NCBI RefSeq assembly: GCF_013304735.1
Contig: NZ_JAAITI010000002.1
Span: 1-64,000 of the forward strand
DNA: 64,000 nt
Reading direction: 5' to 3'
Source: Blautia luti
GTDB lineage: Bacteria; Bacillota; Clostridia; Lachnospirales; Lachnospiraceae
Each line of letters opens with the position of its first letter. The first letter of the stretch is position 1. This document shows positions 29,493 through 38,443 of the stretch, piece after piece. The position numbers and the translations under genes were made by a program. The notes under the pieces are model-generated. The model saw nothing but the letters and a program-made list of their open reading frames with translations, was not told the origin of the DNA and did no database searches.

Positions 29493-30169
29493 TTTTCGTT
29501 TCCTCCGTTTTCTGTAAATATATAATTCTGTAACTCTGTCAGATTTTGGCAGTAGATATGTGCGTCCTTTTTTAGCTGCTCCTGATCCGGTTCTCCCAAT
29601 GCGTCATAGATGCCTGCAGTCAGAAATCCTGCTTTTCCTGCGGTCTGCAGTGCATAGAGAGAATCTTCCACTACCAGTGTCATGGATGGCTCCGTTCCCA
29701 GCACTTTCGCTGCTGTAAGATAGATCTTCGGAGAATATTTGCTTTCTCCGATCTCACTGGTGGTATAAATTTCTTTTAAAAAAGGAAGAAGTCCGTTTCG
29801 CTTTAGTGCCCGGCGGATATGTTCTTTTGGGCTTGAAGTTGCCACCACAGCCGGGATTTTCTGGCTAGCAAGATATTGAAAAAGTTCTCTGGCACCTGAT
29901 TTTGCAGGAACTTCTTCAAAATAGTAGTTTTGGATCCGAACTTTCAGATCCTCCACGATCTTTTCTTCGGAAAACCCAAGAGCGAACCTGCTTTTCAGCC
30001 ATGCCGCTCCCTGCTCCATACTCATGGGAAAAAGGATCTCTTCCATTCCCGCAATTGGGTGATATCCAAGATCTGTAATATATCGTTTTCCAAGTTCCCT
30101 CCAGATAGAAAGAGAGTCCAGAAGGACACCGTCCGCATCAAATATTATGGCTTTTACGGGAGAAATCAT
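29489..30169 (-). CDS. HAD-superfamily phosphatase (beta-phosphoglucomutase/Gph-like)
   Basis: 226 aa. HAD motif I is FDADGVLLDS, motif II VVATSSP, motif III K in ESKYSPKIY, and motif IV LVVEDSLYALQ. An alpha-helical cap sits between motif I and II, as in the PGM/Gph branch. AGGAGG is well placed. It is the first gene of the HAD-thiD-pepP operon. Its substrate cannot be named; a phosphatase for thiamin intermediates is only a thought from context. Confidence 0.88.
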   Translation of the reverse strand: MISPVKAIIFDADGVLLDSLSIWRELGKRYITDLGYHPIAGMEEILFPMSMEQGAAWLKSRFALGFSEEKIVEDLKVRIQNYYFEEVPAKSGARELFQYLASQKIPAVVATSSPKEHIRRALKRNGLLPFLKEIYTTSEIGESKYSPKIYLTAAKVLGTEPSMTLVVEDSLYALQTAGKAGFLTAGIYDALGEPDQEQLKKDAHIYCQNLTELQNYIFTENGGNEK

Positions 30170-30210
30170 GTTTTTCCTCCTGAATAAAATTTTTTATGAT
30201 ATAAAAAACA

Positions 30211-30236
30211 CGGATATACCACAAAAGATATATCCG
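30211..30236 (-). terminator. Terminator of the hydratase remnant
   Basis: CGGATATA and TATATCCG pair around a 10-nt loop; on the minus strand the stem is followed by TGTTTTTTAT. It lies about 40 bp past the hydratase stop. Confidence 0.7.
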
Positions 30237-30278
30237 CATTTTATTATAAGCCGCAGGTCCCCAAAATGCAACCGGGAG

Positions 30279-30606
30279 TTATCTGACAGTTTCTTTTTCC
30301 AGGCCAACTGGTTCGTACAGCTTTTTTAATGTTTTTACCATTTCATCTTTACCGGTATCTTCGATACAGACATCGTATCTGCCTTCCACACTTCCGAATG
30401 TAATGACTTTGTCCAGATTCAGCAGTGCCTTCCATGTTTCCTGATGTGTTGTGTGCCTCCATGATGCCGTAAGCCATGGTGCCCTTTCTTGCTTCAGATT
30501 TCTCTGCTTTTTTTCCAGTGAGTGCTTCCACTTTGGCTGCTTCTGCTTCCGGTACGATCTCTGTTCCGTTTACCAGATATGCGCCGCCATCATATAACTT
30601 TACCAT
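30279..30606 (-). pseudogene. Aconitase-family hydratase, central part deleted
   Basis: Starts at 30606 with AAGGAG upstream. The first about 58 codons (MVKLYDGGAYLVNGTEIVPE, MAYGIMEAHNTSGNME) match the N-terminus of a Lachnospiraceae hydratase of the aconitase superfamily, usually over 700 aa. The sequence then jumps, out of frame, to its C-terminus (TWKALLNLDKVITFGSVEG, VCIEDTGKDEMVKTLKK) and stops at 30279. Everything in between, with the iron-sulfur cysteines, is missing. The junction GGAAACATGGAAGG reads sensibly in both frames, consistent with loss between short direct repeats. Confidence 0.8.
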
Positions 30607-30762
30607 AATGTATTCGCTCCTTTTTCTTTTTTCACGATGTTTGTTCTTCGTGACTTTATTGTATCGCATCCAATGCATTCTGACTAATTGCCAAAATGAA
30701 TGCTGTTATAACTTTTTGTGAAAATAAATTAGAATTAAAATGACCAATCTTATAAAGAAATG

Positions 30763-30791
30763 TTGACAGAAATTCGTTACTATTTTATAAT
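30763..30791 (+). promoter_or_regulatory. Sigma-70 type promoter of the FN3-like gene
   Basis: TTGACA (30763-30768), 17-bp spacer, TATAAT (30786-30791): a consensus promoter about 30 bp before the start codon, with AAGGAGG between. Confidence 0.88.
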
Positions 30792-30821
30792 TTTCTTATA
30801 ATTATGAAGGAGGTATGAATA

Positions 30822-31457
30822 ATGAAAAAATTCAAGAAACTCTTGGTCTGCATGCTGGCAGTTATGATGCTTATTTCATCTGCGATCCCGGTTTCCGCAG
30901 CCGCACGCCCGGCAATTCCAACCATAAAGAATGCAGAGATGACCAGTACCGGACGTATGTATCTCAGCTGGAAAACTGTAAGCAATGCAGATGGATACAA
31001 ACTGCGAATCTACAACTGTAATACGAAAAAGTCAGCATCCAAATTTTTTGGAAAGTACAACGTCAATTATTCCACAAAAAAGAATGCCAATACTGCTTAT
31101 CTTGTATCTGTATGGAGTTACAGATGGGTAAACGGACAGAGAATATACAGTACTGATTCAGATGCATTTGTATGTACACCAAGAGATTTAAAAACAGTAA
31201 AAAGCACAGCATCAGCTTTAACCGTTAAATGGTCCAGACTTTATGGAATCAGTGGATATTATGTTTATAAATCTACCAGTCCTAATTCTGGCTACAGACG
31301 TACAGCAACCTTAGCTGCCAACAGGACTTCTGTAACAATACATAGATCTTCTTCCTCAGGAAGTACTTATTTTTATATCGTGCCGTACAGAACTTATAAC
31401 GGAAAAAGATATCTGTTACCTCACAAAATTTACCGTATGTATACCGTATACTATTAA
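30822..31457 (+). CDS. Secreted fibronectin type III-like protein
   Basis: 211 aa. Signal peptide: basic MKKFKK, a hydrophobic run, cleavage likely after VSAAA at about residue 28. The rest is two beta-sandwich repeats with the FN3 pattern: MYLSWKTVSNADGYKLRIYN with AYLVSVWSYRWVNGQRIYS, and LTVKWSRLYGISGYYVYKS with TYFYIVPYRTYNGKRYL. No catalytic domain, anchor or cell-wall binding repeat. It has its own consensus promoter and terminator, so it is probably made at a high level and exported. The role is unknown; binding to wall or host glycans is possible. Confidence 0.8.
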   Translation: MKKFKKLLVCMLAVMMLISSAIPVSAAARPAIPTIKNAEMTSTGRMYLSWKTVSNADGYKLRIYNCNTKKSASKFFGKYNVNYSTKKNANTAYLVSVWSYRWVNGQRIYSTDSDAFVCTPRDLKTVKSTASALTVKWSRLYGISGYYVYKSTSPNSGYRRTATLAANRTSVTIHRSSSSGSTYFYIVPYRTYNGKRYLLPHKIYRMYTVYY

Positions 31458-31480
31458 ATCAAACGGATATCCAGAAAGTA

Positions 31481-31525
31481 AAAAGGCTTTCCTGTCAGAC
31501 CAGCTCTGACAGGAAAGCCTTTTTT
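31481..31525. terminator. Bidirectional terminator
   Basis: AAAAGGCTTTCCTGTCAGA and its complement pair perfectly around a 5-nt loop, with T runs on both strands. It separates the FN3-like gene (plus) from the PurF-like gene (minus). Confidence 0.93.
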
Positions 31526-31534
31526 ATACATTTA

Positions 31535-32947
31535 TCATTCTTTTCCGTTAAAGCAGTATGTACATACATTACACGGATCAATACCTATGGATTCCAGAAG
31601 ATCATCCAGTCTGTGATAACGAAGAGTCGTAAAATTCTGCATCTTGCAGATATCCTGCACCATCTGCTCATATTTCTCTGTACGTGGATCTGCGTATTCG
31701 TCCAGTACTTCCTGCGGACAGTTTGGTCCCTCTCTCTTCTCGATGACCTGACGTGCGATCAGCTCCATCTCGGATTTGGAGCGGGAGAAGTTTAAGTATT
31801 TACATCCGTACATGATCGGCGGGCAGGCAGGACGGACATGAACTTCTTTTGCACCGCTGCGGTACAAAAATTCGGTTGTCTCGCGAAGCTGGGTACCACG
31901 TACAATGGAATCGTCGATGAGAAGAAGTTTTTTGTCCTTGATCAGCGCACGTACCGGGATCAGTTTCATTTTGGCGATGAGGTTACGCTGGTTCTGATTG
32001 GTTGGCATAAAAGATCTGGGCCAGGTTGGGGTATATTTAATGAATGGTCTGGCATATGGAATGCCGGATTCATTGGCATATCCGATGGCATGAGCGATAC
32101 CGGAATCCGGAACACCTGCTACAATATCCGGGTGAACGGAATCTCCGTCTCTTTTTGCAAGCATGCTTCCACAGCGGTAACGCATCTCTTCCACATTTAC
32201 ACCTTCATAAGATGCTGTCGGATATCCGTAGTAAACCCAGAGGAAGGAACAGATTTTCATTTTCTTTCCAGGTTCTACCAGAGTTTTCACTCCATCTGCA
32301 GTAACAAAAACGATCTCTCCCGGTCCCAGTTCCTTATAGTCTTCATAACCTAGATTAATGTAGGCATGGCTCTCAAAGGAAAGGCAGTAGGAACCTTCTT
32401 TGTGACCGATCTCCACCGGAGTTCTGCCCATCTTGTCACGGGCTGCATAAATTCCGTCTTTTGTCATAAGAAGCAGTGTCATAGAGCCGTCGATCAGCCC
32501 CTGCACATATTGGATACCTTCCACAAAATTATCCTTTTCACAGATCAGAGCTGCGATCAGTTCTGTCACATTGACAGTTCCGTTGGTCATCTCCTGAAAA
32601 TGTACCTTGGTCGTATCGTACATCCGCTGCAGAAGTTCATCATAATTATTGATCTTTCCCACAAAAGTAAGGGCAAAGCTTCCAATTCTGGAACTGAACA
32701 GAAGGGGCTGAGGTTCATAGTCAGAAATACATCCGATTCCCATATTTCCCTTCATAGAACCCACATCTCCGTCAAATTTTGTACGGAAAGGTGTATTCTC
32801 AATGTTGTGGATGGCACGGTCAAATCCATGCTCTCCGTAAACAGCCATACCGCCGCGGCGTGTTCCCAGATGAGAATGATAATCCACTCCGTAAAAAAGT
32901 TCCAGTACACAGTCGTCTTTTGATGCTACTCCAAAAAATCCGCTCAT
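31535..32947 (-). CDS. Amidophosphoribosyltransferase family protein with Ser in place of the catalytic Cys
   Basis: 470 aa, normal PurF length. The N-terminal glutaminase domain starts MSGFFGV where active PurF starts MCGIFGV, so the N-terminal nucleophile is Ser, not Cys. The GTRRGGMAVYG and GKINNYDEL regions match the glutamine-binding domain. The C-terminal phosphoribosyltransferase domain is complete (LLLIDDSIVRGTQLRETTEF). Cysteines at the Fe-S positions of Bacillus PurF are kept: one in PPIMYGCKYL and a pair in CTYCFNGKE at 462 and 465. It may use ammonia only, or have another job. A standard PurF may be elsewhere in the genome. Single gene with its own promoter. Confidence 0.88.
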   Translation of the reverse strand: MSGFFGVASKDDCVLELFYGVDYHSHLGTRRGGMAVYGEHGFDRAIHNIENTPFRTKFDGDVGSMKGNMGIGCISDYEPQPLLFSSRIGSFALTFVGKINNYDELLQRMYDTTKVHFQEMTNGTVNVTELIAALICEKDNFVEGIQYVQGLIDGSMTLLLMTKDGIYAARDKMGRTPVEIGHKEGSYCLSFESHAYINLGYEDYKELGPGEIVFVTADGVKTLVEPGKKMKICSFLWVYYGYPTASYEGVNVEEMRYRCGSMLAKRDGDSVHPDIVAGVPDSGIAHAIGYANESGIPYARPFIKYTPTWPRSFMPTNQNQRNLIAKMKLIPVRALIKDKKLLLIDDSIVRGTQLRETTEFLYRSGAKEVHVRPACPPIMYGCKYLNFSRSKSEMELIARQVIEKREGPNCPQEVLDEYADPRTEKYEQMVQDICKMQNFTTLRYHRLDDLLESIGIDPCNVCTYCFNGKE

Positions 32948-33016
32948 AATGTGCTCCTCTCTGCTTCCATAGTATTAACGATTCCTGGTATCGTTCGTAC
33001 ATCCATAATCGCTATC

Positions 33017-33046
33017 AGTATAGCATAAGAGAATTGTAAATAACAA
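33017..33046 (-). promoter_or_regulatory. Possible promoter of the PurF-like gene
   Basis: On the minus strand TTGTTA, 18-bp spacer, TATACT, about 70 bp upstream of the start. The -35 is imperfect. Confidence 0.5.
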
Positions 33047-33146
33047 TCAATTCGGCGGATATTCCTGCTTTTTCAGAATAAATTATAATGATATTAGCCG
33101 GATTTATAAAAGCAGAAAGCATTTTATGCGTGAGGCAAATGTTCCG

Positions 33147-33614
33147 TCAGTTCCAAAGTGCGATAAACAGATTCAGGTAACCGGCAAAAGTCAGCCATGC
33201 CAGATACGGGACCATCAGATATGCAGCATTCCGGGAAAAATCCCCGAATGTGCAGATACAGCAATATACAAGTCCCCATAGAAAAATAAGCCAGAGAAAT
33301 GCAAAGCCATACCATCCTGCCCCAAAGAAGAAAAACGGCCACAGGAAATTCACGGCAAGCTGGATCCCATATAAAGCAAGGGCCCTATCCCTGTCTCTGC
33401 TTTTAGGCCTGGATGCGATCAGGAACGAAGCAATCCCCATTATGATAAAAAGGATCGTCCACACAACCGGAAACAGCCATCCCGGCGGCGATAAAGGCGG
33501 CTTATTTAACTTTGCAAATACTTTCATTCCGTTTCTGGTAAAAAATCCGGAGACAGCTCCTGTTGCCAGGGGCACTGCAATGCAGGTGATCAGTTTTCTG
33601 GTATCTTTTTTCAA
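33147..33614 (-). CDS. tspO: TspO/MBR family membrane protein
   Basis: 155 aa from a TTG start at 33614, preferred because GAAAGGGGGAT sits just upstream; a longer reading from 33656 has no ribosome site. Five hydrophobic helices and the tryptophan-rich family pattern: LNKPPLSPPGWLFPVVWTILFIIMG, LYGIQLAVNFLWPFFFF, YLMVPYLAWLTFAGYLN. TspO proteins bind porphyrins and other hydrophobic ligands in the membrane; the bacterial role is stress-linked. Monocistronic. Confidence 0.92.
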   Translation of the reverse strand: MKKDTRKLITCIAVPLATGAVSGFFTRNGMKVFAKLNKPPLSPPGWLFPVVWTILFIIMGIASFLIASRPKSRDRDRALALYGIQLAVNFLWPFFFFGAGWYGFAFLWLIFLWGLVYCCICTFGDFSRNAAYLMVPYLAWLTFAGYLNLFIALWN

Positions 33615-33710
33615 AAATATCCCCCTTTCTGGTCTGGGAAGATTTTCGGACAACACAGGTTTTCTCTGTTTATTATATTTCGGGATACCGTTTTCTATAC
33701 GATCATATAT

Positions 33711-33753
33711 AAAAAAGAAACAGCTCTGTTTTTATGCAGAATTGTTTCTTTTT
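33711..33753 (-). terminator. Terminator of the copper operon
   Basis: AAAAAGAAACA and TGTTTCTTTTT pair at the base of a hairpin with an inner CTCTG/CAGA stem. It lies about 55 bp after the copA stop; the T run on the minus strand is clear. Confidence 0.75.
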
Positions 33754-33806
33754 GTAAACCGTTTAAATTTTTAGATCATTTAACTGGTATATGTTTTTTC
33801 TGTTTA

Positions 33807-34025
33807 TTACTCCTGAGTGATTCCCTTGAACTCGTAACCGGCTTCTTTGATCACCTCTTCCACTTTTGCCTCGTCAACTTTCTCAGGTACTGTAAATACA
33901 GTTGTTCCGTTCTCGTGGGAAGATACCACATCCTCTGCTCCGAAAGCTGCCTGAATAGCTTTGTTTACGTGTGCCTCACAGTGTCCGCACATCATTCCTT
34001 CTACATTGACTGTTACTTTTACCAT
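33807..34025 (-). CDS. Possible nested CopZ-like copper chaperone from an internal start in copA
   Basis: The last 72 codons of copA form a complete HMA domain beginning with ATG at 34025 ([19 protein letters not shown]). AAGGAG at 34035-34040 lies nine bases before that ATG, as good as the ribosome sites of real genes here. Translation from it would give a free copper chaperone besides the long ATPase. This is inference; the codons are in frame with copA, so no extra coding signal can separate the two. Confidence 0.5.
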   Translation of the reverse strand: MVKVTVNVEGMMCGHCEAHVNKAIQAAFGAEDVVSSHENGTTVFTVPEKVDEAKVEEVIKEAGYEFKGITQE

Positions 34026-36365
34026 TGTTTTGTTCTCCTTTTCTTCTTTTTTATTTTCATCATGAGTGATGTTTAATGTTACCGGATTTTTGATTGCTTT
34101 GTCTCTGGCTGTGTTGTGGATCTTAAACAGATTCAGTCGCAGCGCATTTGTTACAACACAGAAACTGGAAAGACTCATAGCTGCAGCTCCGAACATCGGA
34201 TTCAGTGTCCATCCAAAGATCGGGATCCAGACACCTGCTGCCAGCGGAATACCAATTACGTTATAGAAAAATGCCCAGAAAAGATTCTCGTGGATATTCC
34301 GAAGTGTGGCACGGCTTAAACGTACTGCTGCCGGAACATCGCTTAACTGGCTCTTCATCAGAACAACATCTGCCGCATCAATGGCAATGTCTGTTCCTGC
34401 GCCGATGGCAATTCCGATATCTGCTCTTGTAAGTGCCGGTGCATCGTTGATACCGTCACCCACCATGGCAACTTTCCCCTGTTCTTTTAAGGAACGGATC
34501 ACACTCTCTTTTCCATCCGGAAGGACTCCTGCGATCACATCGTCAACTCCTGCCTGGGCTCCGATGGCTCTTGCGGTACGCTCATTGTCACCGGTAAGCA
34601 TAACTACGCGGATTCCCATGTTCTGAAGCTCTTTTACCGCACGTGGACTATCTTCCTTGATCACATCCGCAACAGCGATAATTCCCAGAAGTTTTCCGTT
34701 TCGGGTGAAAAGAAGAGGTGTTTTTCCCTGCTCTGCAAGCTGTTTTGCTCTCTTATCAAGGTCTGCGGAAACCTTTGTCTGGCTGCTGATAAATTTCATA
34801 CTTCCGCCGGTCAGTTTGTCACTGCCAAGTACAGCGGAAAGTCCGTTTCCTGGAAGTGCCTGGAATCCGGTTACTTCACCTGCAACAAGTTTCTCTTCCT
34901 CTGCTTTTTTGAGAACTGCTTTTGCCAGAGGATGTTCGCTTTTTTTCTCCAGTGCACAGGCAAGTGTGATAAGTTCTGTTTCTGTGACTCCCTCTGCCGG
35001 AAGAATATCGGTTACTTCCGGCTGGCCGCTTGTAATGGTTCCGGTTTTATCCAGTGCGACGATCTGGACTTTTCCGGCTTCCTCAAGAGAAACGGCTGTC
35101 TTGAAAAGAATGCCGTTCTTGGCACCCATACCGTTACCGACCATAATGGCAACCGGTGTTGCAAGACCAAGTGCACAGGGGCAGCTGATAACCAGCACGG
35201 AAATTCCTCTTGCCAGTGCATAACCAAAAGGATGCCCGGTAAGAAGCCAGATAATGGTTGTGATCACTGCAATGGTGATCACTGCCGGTACAAACACACC
35301 GGAAACACGGTCTGCGATCTTTGCAATCGGTGCCTTGGTGGCTGCCGCGTCGCTGACCATCTTGATAATCTGGGAAAGGGTGGTATCCTCTCCCACTCTG
35401 GTTGCTTCACATTTGATAAATCCGGACTGGTTCACAGTTGCCGCGGAAACCATATCTCCGGCTTCTTTGTCCACCGGAATACTCTCTCCGGTCAGCGCAG
35501 ATTCATTGACTGCAGTAGTTCCTTCCAGGATCACTCCATCCACCGGAATATTCTCTCCCGGGCGGACAGCAAAAGTTTCTCCTTTCTGAACCTGTTCGAT
35601 GGGAACGGTAAGTTCCTGCCCGTTTCGTACTACAACCGCAGTTTTTGGTGCCAGTTTCATAAGGCTTTTCAGTGCATCGGTAGTCTTACCTTTGGAACGG
35701 GCTTCCAGCATTTTTCCTACGGTGATCAGTGTCAGGATCATGGCCGCGGACTCAAAATAGAAGTCCATCATGTAATTCATAACTGCGGCAGAGTCTCCGT
35801 CTACCTGTGCTCTTGTCATGGCAAACAGTGCATAGACACTCCACAGGAAAGATGCCATGGAGCCAAGGGCTACCAGAGTATCCATATTGGGAGAACGGTG
35901 CCACAGGCTCTTAAATCCGTTGATAAAGAATTTCTGGTTGATCACCATGATGATGCCGGCCAGGAGCAGCTGTACCAGTCCCATGGCTACATGATTGCCG
36001 TCAAACCATTTCGGCAGCGGCCATCCCCACATCATATGTCCCATGGAAAAATACATCAGCACCAGCAAAAATCCTACAGATGCGATGAGACGTCTCTTTA
36101 AAACCGGAGTCTCATGATCTTCCAGTGCTTCTTCCGCTGCAGACATGGAGATTTTTTCTCCGGCAGCGCCTTTTAAGGATGCACCATATCCAGCGGCTTC
36201 CACAGCGGCAATGATCTCGCTTGGGGAAGCAGTTCCTTCCACTCCCATGGAGTTGGTCAGAAGGCTGACTGAACAGCTGCTCACTCCCGGAACCTTGGAT
36301 ACGGCTTTTTCCACACGGGTAGAGCAGGCAGCGCAGCTCATACCGGTTACGTTATATTGTTCCAT
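33807..36365 (-). CDS. copA: Copper-exporting P1B-type ATPase with N- and C-terminal metal-binding domains
   Basis: 852 aa. The N-terminal HMA domain has GMSCAAC; the transport motif is SCPCALG; the phosphorylation site is DKTGT; actuator TGES and hinge GDGINDAP are present, with about eight membrane helices. A charged linker ([11 protein letters not shown] region) leads to a second HMA-like domain at the C-terminus with [10 protein letters not shown]. This last part looks like a CopZ chaperone joined in frame and may also be made separately. Pumps Cu(I) out of the cell. Second gene of a csoR-copA operon, 36 bp after csoR, under the two CsoR operators. Confidence 0.96.
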   Translation of the reverse strand: MEQYNVTGMSCAACSTRVEKAVSKVPGVSSCSVSLLTNSMGVEGTASPSEIIAAVEAAGYGASLKGAAGEKISMSAAEEALEDHETPVLKRRLIASVGFLLVLMYFSMGHMMWGWPLPKWFDGNHVAMGLVQLLLAGIIMVINQKFFINGFKSLWHRSPNMDTLVALGSMASFLWSVYALFAMTRAQVDGDSAAVMNYMMDFYFESAAMILTLITVGKMLEARSKGKTTDALKSLMKLAPKTAVVVRNGQELTVPIEQVQKGETFAVRPGENIPVDGVILEGTTAVNESALTGESIPVDKEAGDMVSAATVNQSGFIKCEATRVGEDTTLSQIIKMVSDAAATKAPIAKIADRVSGVFVPAVITIAVITTIIWLLTGHPFGYALARGISVLVISCPCALGLATPVAIMVGNGMGAKNGILFKTAVSLEEAGKVQIVALDKTGTITSGQPEVTDILPAEGVTETELITLACALEKKSEHPLAKAVLKKAEEEKLVAGEVTGFQALPGNGLSAVLGSDKLTGGSMKFISSQTKVSADLDKRAKQLAEQGKTPLLFTRNGKLLGIIAVADVIKEDSPRAVKELQNMGIRVVMLTGDNERTARAIGAQAGVDDVIAGVLPDGKESVIRSLKEQGKVAMVGDGINDAPALTRADIGIAIGAGTDIAIDAADVVLMKSQLSDVPAAVRLSRATLRNIHENLFWAFFYNVIGIPLAAGVWIPIFGWTLNPMFGAAAMSLSSFCVVTNALRLNLFKIHNTARDKAIKNPVTLNITHDENKKEEKENKTMVKVTVNVEGMMCGHCEAHVNKAIQAAFGAEDVVSSHENGTTVFTVPEKVDEAKVEEVIKEAGYEFKGITQE

Positions 36366-36401
36366 TTCCTTTCAGTACCTCCTAAAATCTAGTATGTCCC
36401 T

Positions 36402-36713
36402 TTATTTCATCAGCTTCTGGAGGGTTGTTACCAGCTCATCGATGGTCTCATCCTTACCTTCCCGGATATCTCTGGCAACGCAGGTACGGATGTGGCTGGC
36501 AAGCAGCTCTTTATTAAACGCATTCACTGCGGCATTGACCGCGGCAGACTGGATCAGGATGTCATTACAGTAGGCATCATTCTCCATCATTCCTATAATG
36601 CCCCTGATCTGGCCTTCAATACGTTTCAGACGGTTGATCAGCTTTTTTTTCTCCTCCTCTGAACGTGCAGTGTGTTTTTCACAGCAGCAGGGACAGGCTT
36701 TCTTTTCAGACAT
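36402..36713 (-). CDS. csoR: CsoR-family copper-sensing repressor
   Basis: 103 aa four-helix repressor. Cu(I) ligands of the family: Cys in AYCNDIL, then His and Cys in ASHIRTC. The LKRIEGQIRGIIGMM helix is the DNA-binding signature. The N-terminus has an extra metal-rich ACPCCCEKH. Releases DNA on copper binding and so induces copA. Its own promoter contains the two matching operators just upstream. Confidence 0.95.
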   Translation of the reverse strand: MSEKKACPCCCEKHTARSEEEKKKLINRLKRIEGQIRGIIGMMENDAYCNDILIQSAAVNAAVNAFNKELLASHIRTCVARDIREGKDETIDELVTTLQKLMK

Positions 36714-36736
36714 AGGCTGTCTCTCCTTTCACAGAA

Positions 36737-36753
36737 ATACCCTCATGGGGTAT
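36737..36753. promoter_or_regulatory. CsoR operator 2
   Basis: ATACCCTCATGGGGTAT, a match to the known CsoR box (TACCCC...GGGGTA type palindrome), between the -10 and the csoR start. Identical to operator 1, 38 bp apart centre to centre. Confidence 0.9.
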
Positions 36754-36769
36754 CTTCTTTACATGGAAC

Positions 36770-36798
36770 AATATATACCCTCATGGGGTATTTGTCAA
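36770..36798 (-). promoter_or_regulatory. csoR-copA promoter with CsoR operator 1 in the spacer
   Basis: TTGACA (36798-36793), 17-bp spacer, TATATT (36775-36770) on the minus strand. The 17-bp operator ATACCCTCATGGGGTAT (36775-36791) fills the spacer, so repressor and polymerase would exclude each other. Confidence 0.9.
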
Positions 36799-36846
36799 TA
36801 AAAAAACTGCATTTTTATAAAAACCTTATTAACCATTTGTCCAAAT

Positions 36847-36883
36847 AAAAAAACCCGCTCATCCAATCTTGGTAATGAGCGGG
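36847..36883 (-). terminator. Terminator of miaB
   Basis: CCCGCTCAT and ATGAGCGGG pair around a 12-nt loop, followed on the minus strand by seven T. About 30 bp past the miaB stop. Confidence 0.93.
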
Positions 36884-36913
36884 CAATATAAAACCATGTT
36901 TTCTGAATAAAAT

Positions 36914-38311
36914 TTACTCTTCCACAATGTGTCCGAAATAATAAAATCCCTTGCAGGTATCCAGGCTTACTTTTACATATTTGCCGATGAGATCTTTTTC
37001 TCCCGGGAAATGTACCAGGAGATTATGCTGGGTACGGCCTGTGAGCGTACCTTTTTCACGGTTTTCGTCTTCTACCAGGATTTCCTGAATGGTTCCCTGG
37101 AAACGTGAGGAATTCTCCCGTCCTTTCTCCTGTACCAGGGCAAGAAGACGGCCGAAACGGTCTTTTACCACGTCTTCCGGCACCTGATTTTCCATGCCGG
37201 CAGCCGGAGTTCCGCTTCGTTTGGAATAAATAAATGTAAATGCCGTATCGTAATTGGCTTTTCTTACCACATCCAGTGTCTCCTGGAAGTCTTCTTCTGT
37301 CTCTCCCGGGAATCCGACCATGATATCCGTTGTCAGTGAGATATCCGGGATCGCCTTACGGATCTTATCTACCAGTTCCAGATATTTCTCCTTGTCGTAA
37401 CGACGGTTCATTTCTTTTAAAACTCTGCTGCTTCCAGACTGCAGTGGAAGATGCAGGTGATGACAGATTTTTTTGCTCTCTGCCATAGTCTGGATCAGTT
37501 CGTCGGACAGATCCTTCGGATGGGAAGTCATAAAACGGATACGCTTCAGTCCTTCGATCTTTTCCACTTCTTTCAGAAGTTCTGCAAAGGTAACAGGTGT
37601 CTCCAGATTTTTTCCGTAGGAATTTACGTTCTGACCAAGGAGCATGATCTCTGTAACGCCGTCTGCAACCAGCTCCTCGATCTCACGAATAATGGCCTGA
37701 GGCTCACGGCTCTTTTCACGGCCACGGACATAAGGAACAATGCAATAGCTGCAGAAGTTATTGCAACCAAACATTACGCTGACGCCTGTCTTGAAGGAAT
37801 ATTTACGGGAAGTTGGCATACCCTCCACGATCTCATCGGATTCTTTCCAGATATCAATGATCTGGTCATCGGTCTGTAATGCCCGGTAAAAAAGCTCCGG
37901 GAATTTATGGATATTATGGGTTCCAAATACAAGGTTTACATATTTATAATCCTTGCGGATCTTTTCTACCACGTGATGTTCCTGCATCATGCATCCGAAC
38001 AGTACGATCTTCATATCCGGATGGTTACGCTTGATACTCTTTAAATGGCCCAGGTGTCCGTAGATCTTCTGGTTGGCATTCTCGCGGACTGTGCAGGTGT
38101 TAAACACAACTGCGTCGGCATCTTCGGTATCTACCATCTCATATCCCATTTTTTCCATGATGGCTGCAATGGATTCCGTCTGGATGGAGTTCATCTGACA
38201 TCCTTCATTCTGGATGTGGAAGGTGGGATGTTTCGCACTGTTTTTTGCGAGAAGTTCTTTACATTTTTCAATGTACTGAAGCTGGATCTCTGTTTCTTTA
38301 TTCTGGCTCAA
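36914..38311 (-). CDS. miaB: tRNA-2-methylthio-N6-dimethylallyladenosine synthase
   Basis: 465 aa radical SAM methylthiotransferase that adds the methylthio group to i6A37 in tRNA. Three N-terminal cysteines hold the auxiliary cluster (NEGCQMN, NTCTVRE, LFGCMMQ), and CNNFCSYC is the radical SAM cluster. The C-terminal TRAM domain is present (TGRTQHNLLVHFPGEKDLIGKYVKV). The GCQMN element places it in MiaB rather than MtaB or RimO. Single gene with its own terminator. Confidence 0.96.
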   Translation of the reverse strand: MSQNKETEIQLQYIEKCKELLAKNSAKHPTFHIQNEGCQMNSIQTESIAAIMEKMGYEMVDTEDADAVVFNTCTVRENANQKIYGHLGHLKSIKRNHPDMKIVLFGCMMQEHHVVEKIRKDYKYVNLVFGTHNIHKFPELFYRALQTDDQIIDIWKESDEIVEGMPTSRKYSFKTGVSVMFGCNNFCSYCIVPYVRGREKSREPQAIIREIEELVADGVTEIMLLGQNVNSYGKNLETPVTFAELLKEVEKIEGLKRIRFMTSHPKDLSDELIQTMAESKKICHHLHLPLQSGSSRVLKEMNRRYDKEKYLELVDKIRKAIPDISLTTDIMVGFPGETEEDFQETLDVVRKANYDTAFTFIYSKRSGTPAAGMENQVPEDVVKDRFGRLLALVQEKGRENSSRFQGTIQEILVEDENREKGTLTGRTQHNLLVHFPGEKDLIGKYVKVSLDTCKGFYYFGHIVEE

Positions 38312-38376
38312 ATCAATTCCTCCAATAAATAAAATTTCTTATGTATCTTTATAAAATATTTTCCATTAGACAATAT

Positions 38377-38403
38377 CAGACGGGAGCGCTTAACTCCCGT
38401 CTG
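38377..38403. terminator. Stem-loop between cls and miaB
   Basis: CAGACGGGAG and CTCCCGTCTG pair perfectly around a 7-nt loop about 40 bp past the cls stop. No good T run follows, so it may be a weak terminator or an mRNA end stabiliser. Confidence 0.6.
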
Positions 38404-38443
38404 GTATATCATACAGAATTTACACTTGTCTGTCAAAGAGTTT

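Noticed and set aside
34066-36101. Long plus-strand frames opposite copA
   Set aside because: Shadows of the copA codon pattern, without starts or motifs.
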